Below the pieces are notes generated by a model. That model was not told the DNA's origin and ran no database searches. It was given only the letters and a program-made list of their open reading frames with translations. Made by a program: the position numbers and the translations under genes. A stretch of 64,000 bases of DNA from Unio delphinus. Its lineage: Eukaryota; Mollusca; Bivalvia; Unionida; Unionidae. This document shows, piece by piece, positions 46,211 to 57,215 of this stretch (positions are counted from its first letter, which is position 1; every line of letters begins with the position of its first letter). The stretch lies in the NCBI GenBank assembly GCA_029339505.1, contig JAQISU010000132.1, positions 5,744,001 through 5,808,000 on the forward strand, written 5' to 3'.

Positions 46211-46556
46211 CCTTTTCAGGGCCACTCATATACCTTGAAAAGATATTTGCTTTCTTTGCCTCAATTTCCCCTGCCGCTAGACAGACCCATATACAAATAA
46301 TATTCCCCATATTACATTTCCCTTGATGCTATATATTCCCAAATAGTTCCCATGTTAAATTCCCCTTGATGCTATATAGTCCCACTATATTAAATTCCCC
46401 TTGACGCTATATCGTCCCACTATGTTTTGACGCTATATCGTCCCACGACCTTTTTGACTGGGATTTCCCTTGACGTTATAAATCTTGACGCCAAAGGGTC
46501 CCAAGCCCTTTCTGACTGGATTTTCCCTTGACGCCATATCGTCCCATATTACTACT
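46211..46556 (-). repeat. Polinton right terminal inverted repeat (346 bp)
   Basis: Inverted match to 34,983-35,398, ending in ...ATATTACTACT followed by the GAGATG target duplicate. It has fewer 35-bp sub-repeats than the left copy. Confidence 0.95.
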
Positions 46557-46605
46557 GAGATGGCAGTGATCTATAAACAGTGAACGCTTTTGACAACTCT
46601 GGTCC
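46557..46605 (-). mobile_element. SINE-A, 5' head part, split by the Polinton
   Basis: GAGATGGCAGTGATC begins the half of the SINE that is missing at 34,982. The A-box region is diverged. Confidence 0.8.
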
Positions 46606-48237
46606 CCTCTGTCTGAGCTGTAGCTACATTGGTCGCGTATTTTTCATTCCTTCACTATAAGCTTTAAGTATTAATAAAACTTCGGATCCCATCGCAGTGA
46701 TACAGAAGAGCATGGGGGCATATTGGCATGTTCATTCAAAGGTGTTAAATGAAACATACCAACATTCTGGTCTCCATGAATATTATCATCTCACATGTCA
46801 CAGCCTCCTCAGAAACAAATTCAATCAATTTCATGTTACATTTAGAAATCAGAATCTTAAGATCTCACTTTTGTCAACTCTGTATCTTGGGGAATTTAAT
46901 TTTGTACAGGTTAATCTACATTTCCATGAACTTATTTATTTACATACATACTTTGGTACAGAATATAATAATAAAAATAATAGATTGTTCTGTTATTTCA
47001 TTGCATTTTCTACCTTACACCATACATTACATTTCAGAATTATAAGAACTCACATTTTCAGTCTTCTTTATGAGAAGATTAAGTGTGAAGTATTACATTA
47101 ACCCTCAATCTTGATACAAATGTAAGTACAACTGAGTTAATTTCTCACAGCAAAGTTTAAAAGGTTTCAAAATTGATGCACAATTAATATTCTTTGTATC
47201 TGCCTGACTACTAAAATAAATTCCAGTATTGGACCAATATACCATACATTAATACATGTGATTTATGTCATTTACTCCTTTTTCAGATTGAAATGCACCT
47301 AAAGTTTAAGAACTTGTACATTATGTAATAGTACAGGCGTATTCAGACTATTCTTGGAGTAGTGGGGCACTGCTTTCATGTATTTGTCTAAGGTAACGAG
47401 TTCAAAATTTCTTTTTTTTAACTTTGTTGCTCTTGTATATTTTTGTCCTTTCATAATACACTACCTGTTCTTTTTAGATGCATACTTTCCTCCTGTTTTT
47501 AAATCTATTGGATTTGCTACAGTTATTGTTTTCTTCGGTATTTTTATGTAGCCTCCCTACAAGTTCAACCAAAGTGCAAAATAAGTGCTTACAAACCGCG
47601 AGCTAATTTGTTTGGTGACATATTAGCTTACTATGTGAATTCTATTGACTACGCACATGAAGGAAACATTGTATTTGTGTTACCGAGATAGCGAGTAGGC
47701 AGGCCTACCCTTGTACAAGGACTGGGAATCGGTGAACTTGCTTGATTCTAGTCAGTGCGAAGTGTTGAAAGCTTATACTTTATGGTAAGATTGAATCCAA
47801 CGGTCTCTGATAATAGATTCGTCATTTGTAAAACAAACATAACGTCTTTTAATCTAGATGAAATCTTTTTTTGGAAGTAGGATATATACACATTGATTAG
47901 TACATTGCGTGTGCGTGAGTGTGTAATTTGGATTTTTAACATAGCTTTAACAGTTTTTCAGTCATAACATTGTAAGTTCTCCTCCCATTGTCATTAATAA
48001 CTTTGACAATGACATTATTTGTTAATTTTTACAAAACGTGTTGGTTAGTTTCTTTCTATTATTTAGTTTATGACCATGAAGTTGTAACGAGGTACTCAAA
48101 TTCAGAAATAAATACTCATATAAAATAAAAAAGATATTAACTGGATGTACTAAACCAAATATGAACTATAAGTAAATCTTTTTGGTGAATAGGCAACATC
48201 AATTGATGCGTCTACTAGAAGTTTGATACAAATATAG
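46606..48237. other. AT-rich non-coding stretch with a SINE-B fragment at 47,928-47,970
   Basis: Two overlapping frames at 46,697-47,101 have no protein-like features. The SINE-B piece is only the GGATTTTTAACATAGCTTTA tail. Confidence 0.5.
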
Positions 48238-49072
48238 TGTTACGGCTATTGGATTTAAATTTATTTTTTTTAATTGTTAAATCCAAATTTATCATTTAGG
48301 GTTTAATATCCATTAATTGGGAAATTGTTCTAGAAAGTTCAGCTTAATCACTTTAACTGTATATAGGCTGACTTAGATTGTAAACAAGTTTTGACCTTGG
48401 CTTGTTTGACCTAAATCCTGACCTTACTTTAGACATTATCAACAAGCCTCTAAAATTATTGGTCAATTTCAAGGACAACACTTTTATTGAGGGGGGGAAG
48501 TGAATGATTTCCTTCTAGAATATTCCATTATTACGTGACTTGGAGAAGGTAGCTTCTTTTCCATGACCTTCCAGAATCACATGATTCCTCTTGTTTATGA
48601 GGGAATTACAATATATATAGCTGTATTTTAGAAGCTGACATTAGTAGATTTTGGGCTTATTGTAATATTAAGTTGTGTATTATCTGTTTGAGTTTAATTA
48701 TTTTGGACTTTGTGTCAATTCGTCGGGAAAAGAAGAATTATCTGGAAAAAGGACATATGTTTATGATATTCATTTGGATGATTAAAAACAAGAACTGTAC
48801 CACGTGACATTGTCAGCCAATTTGGATTACATCGTCAAGATTCGAACCTGGAACTATTAGAACATTTATTTATCAGGACTCTTACAATTCCATTAGTGGA
48901 TTATTTTTGTGAATTCTATATTGGATTAATGTTGGATTTGATTCTCTAAAATTGTAAGTTTATTTATTTTATGAAAATAATTGTACTTAATAAATTCATT
49001 GTTAAAGTTATACAAGCTTGTTAGTTTTCACTCTTTCTGTGTTGCTGCTTATTCGAGCCTAAGCACGTAACA
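48238..49072 (+). repeat. 5' LTR (835 bp)
   Basis: Starts TGTTACGGC and ends GCACGTAACA, with short inverted termini. It is the same family as the solo LTR at 24,022-24,880, but lacks and gains several short blocks relative to it. Confidence 0.95.
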
Positions 49073-49215
49073 TAGAATTGGTGGCTATCGTCTCGGAATT
49101 GAGATTGAGATTGCGATTGAGATTGAGATTTAAGATAAATTTGAATTTAAATTTGAATTTCCCCTAGTTTTTGAAAATTTCAAATCTTTAGTAAGGCTAA
49201 CACGCTTGTTTCAAA

Positions 49216-49527
49216 ATGACATCTAAGGTAGAAATATTTCTTTCTAATCCTACCCAGGAGCAATTAGATCTTTTCAAAAAAGATGAGTTGGTTCAACTTG
49301 CCAGGAAATACGATCTTTCCGAAGTGAAGGCTTCTTTAACGAAACAAGATGTCAAAAAGATTTTGGTCCAGTATTTGGTAGAACAGGATGTTTTGGAACA
49401 AAGTGCTTTGATTCCAGTCAATAAGTCTGCATCAGACTCTGACATTAAACTAAAGGAATTAGAATTAAAATTCCAGATGGAATTAGAGTTAAAGAAGATG
49501 GAGTTTCAGCAAAGGGAGAAAGAGTAA
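49216..49527 (+). pseudogene. gag N-terminal frame of the LTR element
   Basis: 103 codons from MTSKVEIFLSNPTQEQLDLF to a TAA, ending in an E/K-rich heptad-like coiled coil (LKLEL-type repeats). After the stop the E/K/R-rich coding continues with further stops to about 49,700 and then into the long frame. The original gag probably ran without interruption. Confidence 0.7.
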
Positions 49528-49717
49528 CAAATTGAATAACAAAAAAAGCAGATGCTGATTGATAGAGAAAAGAGGAGAGAGAGAGAGACAAGAAAGGAAG
49601 AAAGAAAGACAATTACAATCTGAATTAGAGTTTAAGAAACTGGAATTACAGGAAAGGTTACAAGAAAAACAAATTGAACGAGAGCGAGAGAAGTAAGAAA
49701 GGGAATATCAGTGTAAA

Positions 49718-52117
49718 ATGAAAGAATTAGAGCTGGCAAGTGAGAATCACCATCATACTTCAAATCAAAATTTTGATTTAGCAAGGAATATTAGATTAGT
49801 GCCCCCTTTCAAAGAAAAAGAAGTAGACAAATATTTTATTCTTTTTGAAAAAGTTGCAGAAAATTTAAAGTGGCCAAGAGAGAATTGGACTCAGTTACTA
49901 CAATGTGTAATTACTGGTAAGGCTAGTGAGATTTACACTTCACTGTCTGTTCAGCAAAGTGGTGATTATGACGTAGTTAAAGAATGCATTTTAAGAGGTT
50001 ATGAGTTAGTTCCTGAAGCTTATAGGCAAAAATTTAAAAATTACAGAAAAGAAGCTGGACAAACTCATGTCGAATTTGCTAGACAAAAAGAGCAGTTGTT
50101 TGATAGATGGTGTTTAGCCAAGAAAGATGAGCAAGATTATCAAAATATCAAGCAAATTATATTAATTGAAGAGTTCAAAAACTGTGTCCATAATGATGTT
50201 AAAACTTACCTTGATGAGCATAAGATTGAAACCTTGGAAAATGCTGCTCGAGCTGCTGACGAATATTCTTTGACACATAAAGTTCCTTTTGTTAACAAGA
50301 CTTCTACTCAACAATTTTCTGGCAGAAAAGAATTTCCGCCTAATTCAAGCCCTTCTAAAGCTCAAACTAACACAACTTTCAAAGATCAGACTTCAGAGAA
50401 GTTTGATTCTAGATCCTTGTCTCTTCCGACGTGTAACTTTTGCAAGAAAAAAGGACACGTTATTTCTGATTGCTACAAATTGAAAAATAGACATCAGAAT
50501 CAAGATAGACCTGTTCCAAATGCTCTTATTTACAAGAGGTCAAGGTCACAGTCATGTATTGAAGGCAATACAATTGTTGGGTCTAATAAATCCCAGTCTG
50601 ATTTTGATATGGAGAATTATGAACCATTCATATCGAAGGGTTCTATATCACTCTTGGGTGATTTAGCCAATCCCACCCCTATTAAAATTTTAAGGGACAC
50701 AGGAGCCTCTCAGAGTCTTTTATTATCAGGTACTTTGCCTTTTTCTGAGAAGTCTTCTTCTAATGAAAGTGTTCTTATTCAGGGAGTAGAGTGCGGCGTT
50801 GTTAATGTTCCTCTCCATTATGTAAATTTGTCATCAGACTTAGTGTCAGGACCTGTGACAATCGGAACAGTCTCGGTTTTACCTGTTGAGGGAATAGATT
50901 TATTGCTAGGCAACGACTTAGCTGGAGACAAGGTTGTGGTTAATCCACTTGTAACGGACAAGCCTAATTTGGATCAGAAAGTTGATTCAATTAAAAAAGA
51001 AATCCCTGATATATTTCAAGCTTGTACAGTTACTAGAGCTATGGTAAAGAAAGCTCTTGAGAATGAAGTTGAAAAGGGCAGTATTCCCTTCATTGACACA
51101 TGCATGGGTCAGGCTTATGTTGTTGAGGTCAGTATTCCCTTATCTGATACCTGCGTGGGTCAGGCTTATGTTGAAAAAGCCAGTATTCCTTCAACTGACG
51201 CTTGTAAAGGTCAGGTGTTTGATGAGGTCACTTTTACTCTTGGTTTAGATCAATCAGAAAGTATTGATCATAGTGATCCTCTTTTGACAACTCATTCTCT
51301 TTATTTTAATCAGGGTGATGATTTTGAGAGTGATGTTACAGAAATCAGCATTCCTTCAACTGGCACTTGTATAGGTCAGGTTTTTGATGAGATCACTTTT
51401 ACTCTTGGTTTAGATCAATCAGAAGGTATTGATCATAGTGATCATCTTTTAATAACTCATTCTCTTAATCAGGGTGATAAACGACAGTCACTTGTCGCTG
51501 AACAGGAAAAAGATCCTGAGATCTCCTGTTTGTTTCAAAGGGTCATAAATGAGACTGAAGTTACTGAAGTTCCTGTCTGTTATTTCATTAAAAATGGAAT
51601 TCTTATGAGAAAATGGAGACCTCCCGAGGTACCTGCTGGTGATGAATGGTCAGTGAACTATCAAATAGTAGTTCCAAAACCTTACAGACAGGAAATACTT
51701 AATCTGGCCCATGAAACTCCTTTGGCTGGTCATTTAGGGATTAATAAAATGTATCACAAGATCTTGACTCACTTCTATTGGCCAGAAATCAAAAGTGATG
51801 TTGTCAAATATTGTAGATCTTGTCATGCTTGTCAAATGGTAGGAAAACCCAATCAGAAGATACGTAAGGCTCATCTGCAACCTATTCCTACGTTTGATGA
51901 AACATTCAGTGGAATTATGGTAGATTGTGTGGATTCCTTATCTAAGACCAAGTCAAGTAATCAATTAAAGTTAAAAATGAAGCTAAGGTTTGAAAGAAAT
52001 ACAAGGGAGAGAACTTTTGAGTCTGATAATGGAGTTGTGTTACTCTTATTCATTCTTCTTACTTTACTTCAAATTAGATATTATGGCCCGTACAAAGTTA
52101 AGAAGAAAATGAGTTAG
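49718..52117 (+). CDS. Gag-protease-integrase fragment polyprotein of the LTR element
   Basis: 799 codons. Residues about 28-190 are a retrotransposon capsid-like gag (VPPFKEKEVDKYFILFEKVA). A zinc knuckle CNFCKKKGHVISDC is near 239. An aspartic protease motif, LRDTGASQSLLL, is near 326. Residues ~450-590 are an unusual region of imperfect repeats (SIPxxDTCxGQxxxE and FTLGLDQSE). An integrase H2C2 zinc-binding domain begins near 665 (HETPLAGHLGINKMYH, CRSCHACQ). The integrase catalytic core is deleted after VDCVDSLSKTKSSNQ, and the C-terminal tail (KLRFERNTRERTF, RYYGPYKV) follows directly. The element therefore cannot integrate on its own. Confidence 0.85.
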   Translation: MKELELASENHHHTSNQNFDLARNIRLVPPFKEKEVDKYFILFEKVAENLKWPRENWTQLLQCVITGKASEIYTSLSVQQSGDYDVVKECILRGYELVPEAYRQKFKNYRKEAGQTHVEFARQKEQLFDRWCLAKKDEQDYQNIKQIILIEEFKNCVHNDVKTYLDEHKIETLENAARAADEYSLTHKVPFVNKTSTQQFSGRKEFPPNSSPSKAQTNTTFKDQTSEKFDSRSLSLPTCNFCKKKGHVISDCYKLKNRHQNQDRPVPNALIYKRSRSQSCIEGNTIVGSNKSQSDFDMENYEPFISKGSISLLGDLANPTPIKILRDTGASQSLLLSGTLPFSEKSSSNESVLIQGVECGVVNVPLHYVNLSSDLVSGPVTIGTVSVLPVEGIDLLLGNDLAGDKVVVNPLVTDKPNLDQKVDSIKKEIPDIFQACTVTRAMVKKALENEVEKGSIPFIDTCMGQAYVVEVSIPLSDTCVGQAYVEKASIPSTDACKGQVFDEVTFTLGLDQSESIDHSDPLLTTHSLYFNQGDDFESDVTEISIPSTGTCIGQVFDEITFTLGLDQSEGIDHSDHLLITHSLNQGDKRQSLVAEQEKDPEISCLFQRVINETEVTEVPVCYFIKNGILMRKWRPPEVPAGDEWSVNYQIVVPKPYRQEILNLAHETPLAGHLGINKMYHKILTHFYWPEIKSDVVKYCRSCHACQMVGKPNQKIRKAHLQPIPTFDETFSGIMVDCVDSLSKTKSSNQLKLKMKLRFERNTRERTFESDNGVVLLLFILLTLLQIRYYGPYKVKKKMS

Positions 52118-52412
52118 TTAAATTATAGTGTTAGTGCTCCTGGGATCTAAATAAATTATAGGAGTACCAGTATTTTGAAAGAGATAGCCATGTTAAATAT
52201 GTAATTAATTTAGTTGTGCCTGTCCCACTCGGTGAAGAAATATCGTCGGATTCTACTGACATTGGAGCGATGAATTGTTGGAATTCAGAAATTATAAACA
52301 AATCTAGACCAGAAACTTTCACAGTTGCAAGTGCAAGAAAGAAATTAACTGAAAGTTAGTATTATATGAGCACTTATGTCCAGATATTCTTAGAAGGACA
52401 AACATAATTTTC

Positions 52413-53164
52413 ATGACGTTGAGATTGAGAATTCCATGCAGGATGAGTCCACTCAAACAGGAATATCTGAAAAAGGAAATTCAGTATTTGCTGGAGAATG
52501 ATTTTATTAAGCCCAGTAAAAGTGATTGGAGTTCACCATGCATACTTGTTTCAAAACCAGATAAAACTTTTCGTATGTGCACTGATTATAGGAAGGTGAA
52601 CAGAGTGACAAAAACAGATTCATTCCCATTAACAAGAATCGACTATTCTATTGATAAAATTGGGAATGCCAAGTACGTCACCAAATTTTGACCTTCTGAA
52701 AGGATTTTGGCAGATTCCACTACAGAGAGAGCAAAGGAAAACTTAACATTGTGACTCCAAATGGACTCTATCAATATAAAGAAAGTCCAATTCAACGTCT
52801 CATAAAAATGATCATCTCTGGTCTAGAAAATTGTGACGTCATCATCTACAACGACACCTGGAAAGAACATCTAGCAACAATTCGATAATTCTTTAACAGA
52901 CTCACTTATGTATGTTTGACAATTAATTTGTCTAAAAGTGAGTTCTGTTGTGTTTGTGTGCCTTTCCTAGGACATTTTGACATGGACAAAGTTAAAAGGT
53001 TGAGGCTATTTCTTGATAACACAATTGCAGACGTTTTTCCTGTGTATAACAATTTATTATATTGTGTAATTTATACTAGTTCTTTTGACATCAGATGTAA
53101 ATTGGTTTGTGATAAAAAGAAAGTTTTATCATATAAACCTTTCTTTTTATTTTATGGGGGAAGG
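52413..53164 (+). pseudogene. reverse transcriptase relic of the LTR element
   Basis: The frame 52,413-52,691 has the RT N-terminal motifs KEIQYLLENDFIKPSKSDWS, SPCILVSKPDKTFRMCTDY, RKVNRVTKTDSFPL. It is followed in a shifted frame by DLLKGFWQIPL. The YxDD motif area is decayed (YND near 52,850). Later pieces (TINLSKSEFCC, FLGHF) at about 52,916 are the region after YxDD. RNase H is essentially gone before the polypurine tract. RT lies downstream of the integrase part, the reverse of ordinary Gypsy order. Confidence 0.85.
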
Positions 53165-54001
53165 TGTTAAAGCTATTGGATTTAAATTATTATTTTTTTT
53201 AATTGTTAAATCCAAATTTATCATTTAGGGTTTAATATCCATTAATTGGGAAATTGTTCTAGAAAGTTCAGCTTAATCACTTTAACTGTATATAGGCTGA
53301 CTTAGATTGTAAACAAGTTTTGACCTTGGCTTGTTTGACCTAAATCCTGACCTTACTTTAGACATTGTCAACAAGCCTCTAAAATTATTGGTCAATTTCA
53401 AGGACAACACTTTTATTGAGGGTGGGAAGTGAATGATTTCCTTCTAGAATATTCCATTATTACGTGACTTGGAGAAGGTAGCTTCTTTTCCATGACCTTC
53501 CAGAATCACATGATTCCTCTTGTTTACGAGGGAATTACAATATATATAGCTGTATTTTAGAAGCTGATATTAGTAGATTTTGGGCTTATTGTAATATTAA
53601 GTTGTGTATTATCTGTTTGAGTTTAATTATTTTGGACTTTGTGTCAATTCGTCGGGAAAAGAAGAATTATCTGGAAAAAGGACATATGTTTATGATATTC
53701 ATTTGGATGATTAAAAACAAGAACTGTACCACGTGACATTGTCAGCCATTTTGGATTACATCGTCAAGATTCGAACCTGGAACTATTAGAACATTTATTT
53801 ATCAGGACTCTTACAATTCCATTAGTGGATTATTTTTGTGAATTCTATATTGGATTAATGTTGGATTTGATTCTCTAAAATTGTAAGTTTATTTATTTTA
53901 TGAAAATAATTGTACTTAATAAATTCATTGTTAAAGTTATACAAGCTTGTTAGTTTTCACTCTTTCTGTGTTGCTGCTTATTCGAGCCTAAGCACGTAAC
54001 A
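53165..54001 (+). repeat. 3' LTR (837 bp)
   Basis: Near-identical to the 5' LTR apart from the first bases (TGTTAAAG) and scattered substitutions. ATAG follows. Confidence 0.95.
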
Positions 54002-54117
54002 ATAGTCCAATATGTTGGTGGATGTTAATTTGAATGATACTGAAACATACAGAACGTTTGATGATTTATAAGAAATATTGAAGTTTTTAATGCAATTTAA
54101 CCTTTAATAGTAATGTC

Positions 54118-54310
54118 TACTGTTTGTACATAGACGTGTTGATGGACCAATACGTCTGACAAACAGTTTGTACAAAGACGTGTTGACGGACAAAGGTGTA
54201 TATCTAGCAGTTTGTACAAAGATATGGTGATGGACAAATATGTATATCTCAAAGTTTGTGCAAAAACATGTTGATGGACCAATACGTCTGACTAAGTTTG
54301 CACAAAAAAG
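54118..54310. repeat. ~50-bp imperfect tandem repeat, about 4 units
   Basis: The units contain AGTTTGTACAAAGACGTGTT and GATGGACCAATACGTCTGAC, diverged from each other. Confidence 0.8.
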
Positions 54311-55399
54311 ATGTGTCAGTAGCTAAATAACGCATTGGGGATAATAATTTGATAATTATCAGAAAATGGATAGAAAAATTTAATAAAATATAATAATAAT
54401 ATTGATGAATTACAACATATGATGATCACAAAAAAAACAAGTGTTGCTGTGCGAGAGACAGACAGACAGACAGATACATGGAGATACATTCATGGATACA
54501 TTTATAACGTACATATCTTACATCAATCTTAACCTATGATGATAAGTCTGACAGAAATATGCCTGCAAAATATAAGCAGAAATGTCAATATTTCACCACA
54601 AAATGTACAGTGTCCATTCTTTGACAACATCAAACTAGTACAGTTTATAAATGCAGTCAATGGATGCCTATATATATCATGGGACCACTTGTTTATCCAT
54701 AAATCTCAAACCAGCCGCTCCACATACTGTCATAGGGAGCAATGTTGGATCGTCATGGACAGCATGACACGGACAGAAAAATGTACTCCTAGGCATTTAA
54801 GAGAAATAACTCTACACAAAGATGACCAGGATGAGTTATTCAATCACAAAATATACATTTTCAATAATATGCATCATAGTTTTAAAATAAAAATACTTTT
54901 ACAAAAATACACATGATCTACATATGAATTACATGATTTCACACATTCCCACGAAACTCAACTTTTTTAAAAGCCTGGCAAAAAGTAGTTTTTACAAAAT
55001 GCGTGTATGAAACCTTGTTTTCTTGTTTGCTTCAGAATACAATGTTCTGTACATAATCAGCTCACCTTCCACCCACCCCACTTAAACAAATAGCAAGAAA
55101 TTTGACATGCATAATAATATTTAACTAAACTATAAAATATCAAGAGATGAATTTAAAAATGTCACAAAATCACATGATCATCAATGATATTTAGGACATA
55201 AACACTTGACCTCATGGTCAGATGAAAACGGGTACAAGTCAATCTACCCTCACATAATGGCCTGCTGTAAAAAGTTGAACGCTGCCTTTAGTGTTGAAAA
55301 GCCGAATTTTCAAAATGTACTCCAAATCAAACATTTAAATAAATATTAAGATATAAATCTAATAATTACAATAATTTAAATTGCGGTTTATATAAGTAT
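54311..55399. other. AT-rich non-coding stretch
   Basis: A 126-codon plus-strand frame at 54,536 has no recognisable features and no supporting signals. Part of this region could be 3' untranslated sequence of zinc-finger gene D. Confidence 0.45.
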
Positions 55400-55803
55400 G
55401 CCTTGGGCAAATTTGTTTCTTTTTTCCTAACTTGACAAGTAACACACACAAATATGTACAAAATGTTTGAAGTTAGTATACAAAATGTTCTCAACAAACT
55501 TAATATTGGTATAATTTGTGAACACTCACAATGTTTTATCATATCTGCTGTCTGGTTAAACAATTTTATAGCTATTTTACATACACATTGTTTCTCACCT
55601 ATACATATTATGACGATTCTTGTCACCTTAAAAGTCATATCACTTAATTTACAACAGCATTTCCCTTTTTGGGGGAATTGTCACATTACTATTTAGTGTA
55701 TGGATTCTTAGAGCTCAGTCTAAATAATTCGATACATATTTTACTTTTGAAGGGTTTGTTAGGAATGTATGCCTTCATGTGTATGGAAAAATCAGTGTTT
55801 CTA
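55400..55803 (-). pseudogene. decayed C-terminal fingers of zinc-finger gene D
   Basis: Downstream of the stop of gene D, shifted frames still show finger-like pieces: DFSIHMKAYIPNKPFKSKIC, then EKQCVCKIAIKLFNQTADMI with KHCEC. Linker and ligand spacing are partly kept. The ancestral array was therefore about three to four fingers longer. Confidence 0.55.
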
Positions 55804-56775
55804 CTATGCAATGTCCAGCATTTCACACTTGTTTGGTTTGTCACCAGTGTGTACCCTGATATGTTTTGACAAGTGACCGGTCTGGCTAAACACTTTCCCA
55901 CATGTATCACACTTGCACAGTTTGTAACCAGTGTGTGTCTTCATATGTTTTATCAAGTGACTTCTTTGGCTAAAAGGTTTCCCACATGTTTCACACTTGT
56001 AGGGTTTGTCTCCAGTGTGTATCATTCTATGTTTTGACAAGTTACTGCTCTGGACAAACATTTTCCCACATGTTTCACATTTGAAGGGTTTAATGCCAGT
56101 GTGTATCCTCATGTGTGTGGACAAATGACAGCCAATGCTAAATAATTTCCCACATGTTCCACATTTGTATGGTTTGCCCTCAATGTGTAACTGCGCATGT
56201 TTTGACAACTTAGAACTCTGTCTGAACGCCTTCCCACACTTTTCACATTTGTATGGTTTCTCACCAGTGTGTATCTTTAAATGTTCCAACAAATTCGCGT
56301 TCAGACTAAACACTTTTCCACATTTTTCGCAATTGAATGTTTTATCTCCAGTATGTATTCTCATGTGCACAGACAAATTAGATTTCTGAGAAAACAACTT
56401 CCCGCATATTTCACATTTGAATGGCTTGTTACCCGTGTGTATCAACATATGCTTGGCCACGTAAGATTTACTGCTAAACGATTTTCCACATGTTTCACAT
56501 TTGTATCGTTTGTCACCATTGTGTATCCTTGTGTGTCTTGACAAGTGACTGCTGCGGCTAAACATTTTCCCACATGTTTCACATTTATATGGTTTATCAC
56601 CAGTATGTATTCTCATGTGCATTGACAAACTGTTGTTATGGCCAAACATGTTCCCACATAATTCACATTTGTATGGTTTGTCTCCAGTGTGTATCCTCAA
56701 GTGCACGGACAAATGCTGCCTCCGCTTGAACAATTTTCCACATATTTCACATTTCAAGGCTGTTATTATTTCCAT
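55804..56775 (-). CDS. C2H2 zinc-finger protein D (11 complete fingers)
   Basis: 323 residues with 11 complete C2H2 fingers and standard linkers. The twelfth begins (TGDKPNKCEMLDIA) and is cut by the stop. It is closest in layout to gene C (same first fingers KLFKRRQHLSVH/KLFSRRQPLSEH). The gene is on the minus strand, like A, B and C, and has no effector domain. Predicted nuclear DNA-binding protein. The frame is intact over 11 fingers, with decay only beyond its end. Confidence 0.92.
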   Translation of the reverse strand: MEIITALKCEICGKLFKRRQHLSVHLRIHTGDKPYKCELCGNMFGHNNSLSMHMRIHTGDKPYKCETCGKMFSRSSHLSRHTRIHNGDKRYKCETCGKSFSSKSYVAKHMLIHTGNKPFKCEICGKLFSQKSNLSVHMRIHTGDKTFNCEKCGKVFSLNANLLEHLKIHTGEKPYKCEKCGKAFRQSSKLSKHAQLHIEGKPYKCGTCGKLFSIGCHLSTHMRIHTGIKPFKCETCGKMFVQSSNLSKHRMIHTGDKPYKCETCGKPFSQRSHLIKHMKTHTGYKLCKCDTCGKVFSQTGHLSKHIRVHTGDKPNKCEMLDIA

Positions 56776-57215
56776 CGTTTTGAATTCAACGACTTATGTA
56801 TTCTACAATTCACATGTTAAATATGGTTTACCACAGTGTAAATAATCAAACGGTCACCTAAGGCTAAGATTTATATTACTGGAATGTGTACACCGTGTAT
56901 TATTAATATTGGCTGATAAACCCTCGTAAGGATAATAAAAAAAAATGAGTCAACGCTTTTTTATCCTTACCTGCCATGCATCGTACTATTCCTCGTGATG
57001 GCATGTTTATCAACAAACATCCCAATTAAGGTAATCAAGAGATAATTGGCTGCCAGATAAATCATGTAGTAATGTTGACCTTTAAATTTACTTAGAAACA
57101 CGAATTTTCATTAGCTGAGCTACAAATTAATTTAACACCGACTGGCCCAGTCAAAGTACTATTTCTAATGCCAGATAAATTCCAGTGACAATTTAAGTAC
57201 CTATGTACGAAAATG
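56776..57215. other. upstream region of zinc-finger gene D, non-coding
   Basis: It shares GGTTTACCACAGTG with the regions just upstream of genes A and B (about 4,177 and 19,750), so a short upstream block is conserved in the family. Nothing else is recognised. Confidence 0.5.

Larger units (their letters stand above)
34983..46556 (-). mobile_element. Polinton (Maverick) DNA transposon, 11.6 kb, internally decayed
   Basis: The ends are AGTAGAAATATG at the left and, inverted, AGTAGTAATATGGGACG at the right, so the element begins with AG and ends with CT. GAGATG flanks both sides (34,977-34,982 and 46,557-46,562). A 6-bp target duplication, AG/CT ends and long inverted repeats define Polintons. 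The inside carries relics of polymerase B, integrase and packaging ATPase, all on the minus strand, plus a BIR gene and small basic proteins. Typical Polintons are 15-20 kb; this one is short and I found no major capsid or Ulp1-type protease gene. Most genes carry stops, shifts or deletions, so it is non-autonomous. The element interrupts a SINE-A. Confidence 0.95.
48238..54001 (+). mobile_element. LTR retrotransposon, Gypsy-like with Gmr1-type domain order
   Basis: Near-identical LTRs at 48,238-49,072 and 53,165-54,001 (TGTTACGG...CACGTAACA; the 3' LTR has a mutated start, TGTTAAAG) are flanked by ATAG on both sides (48,234-48,237 and 54,002-54,005). A primer-binding-like AATTGGTGGCTATCG follows the first LTR closely. 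A polypurine tract (GGGGGAAGG, 53,156-53,164) abuts the second. The inside encodes gag, CCHC knuckle, protease, an integrase zinc-binding region and then reverse transcriptase. The LTRs differ little, so the insertion is recent even though the coding part is deleted and broken. Confidence 0.93.

Noticed and set aside
54536..54916. 126-codon plus-strand frame
   Set aside because: No recognisable motif, AT-rich codons, and it lies in probable downstream DNA of gene D.
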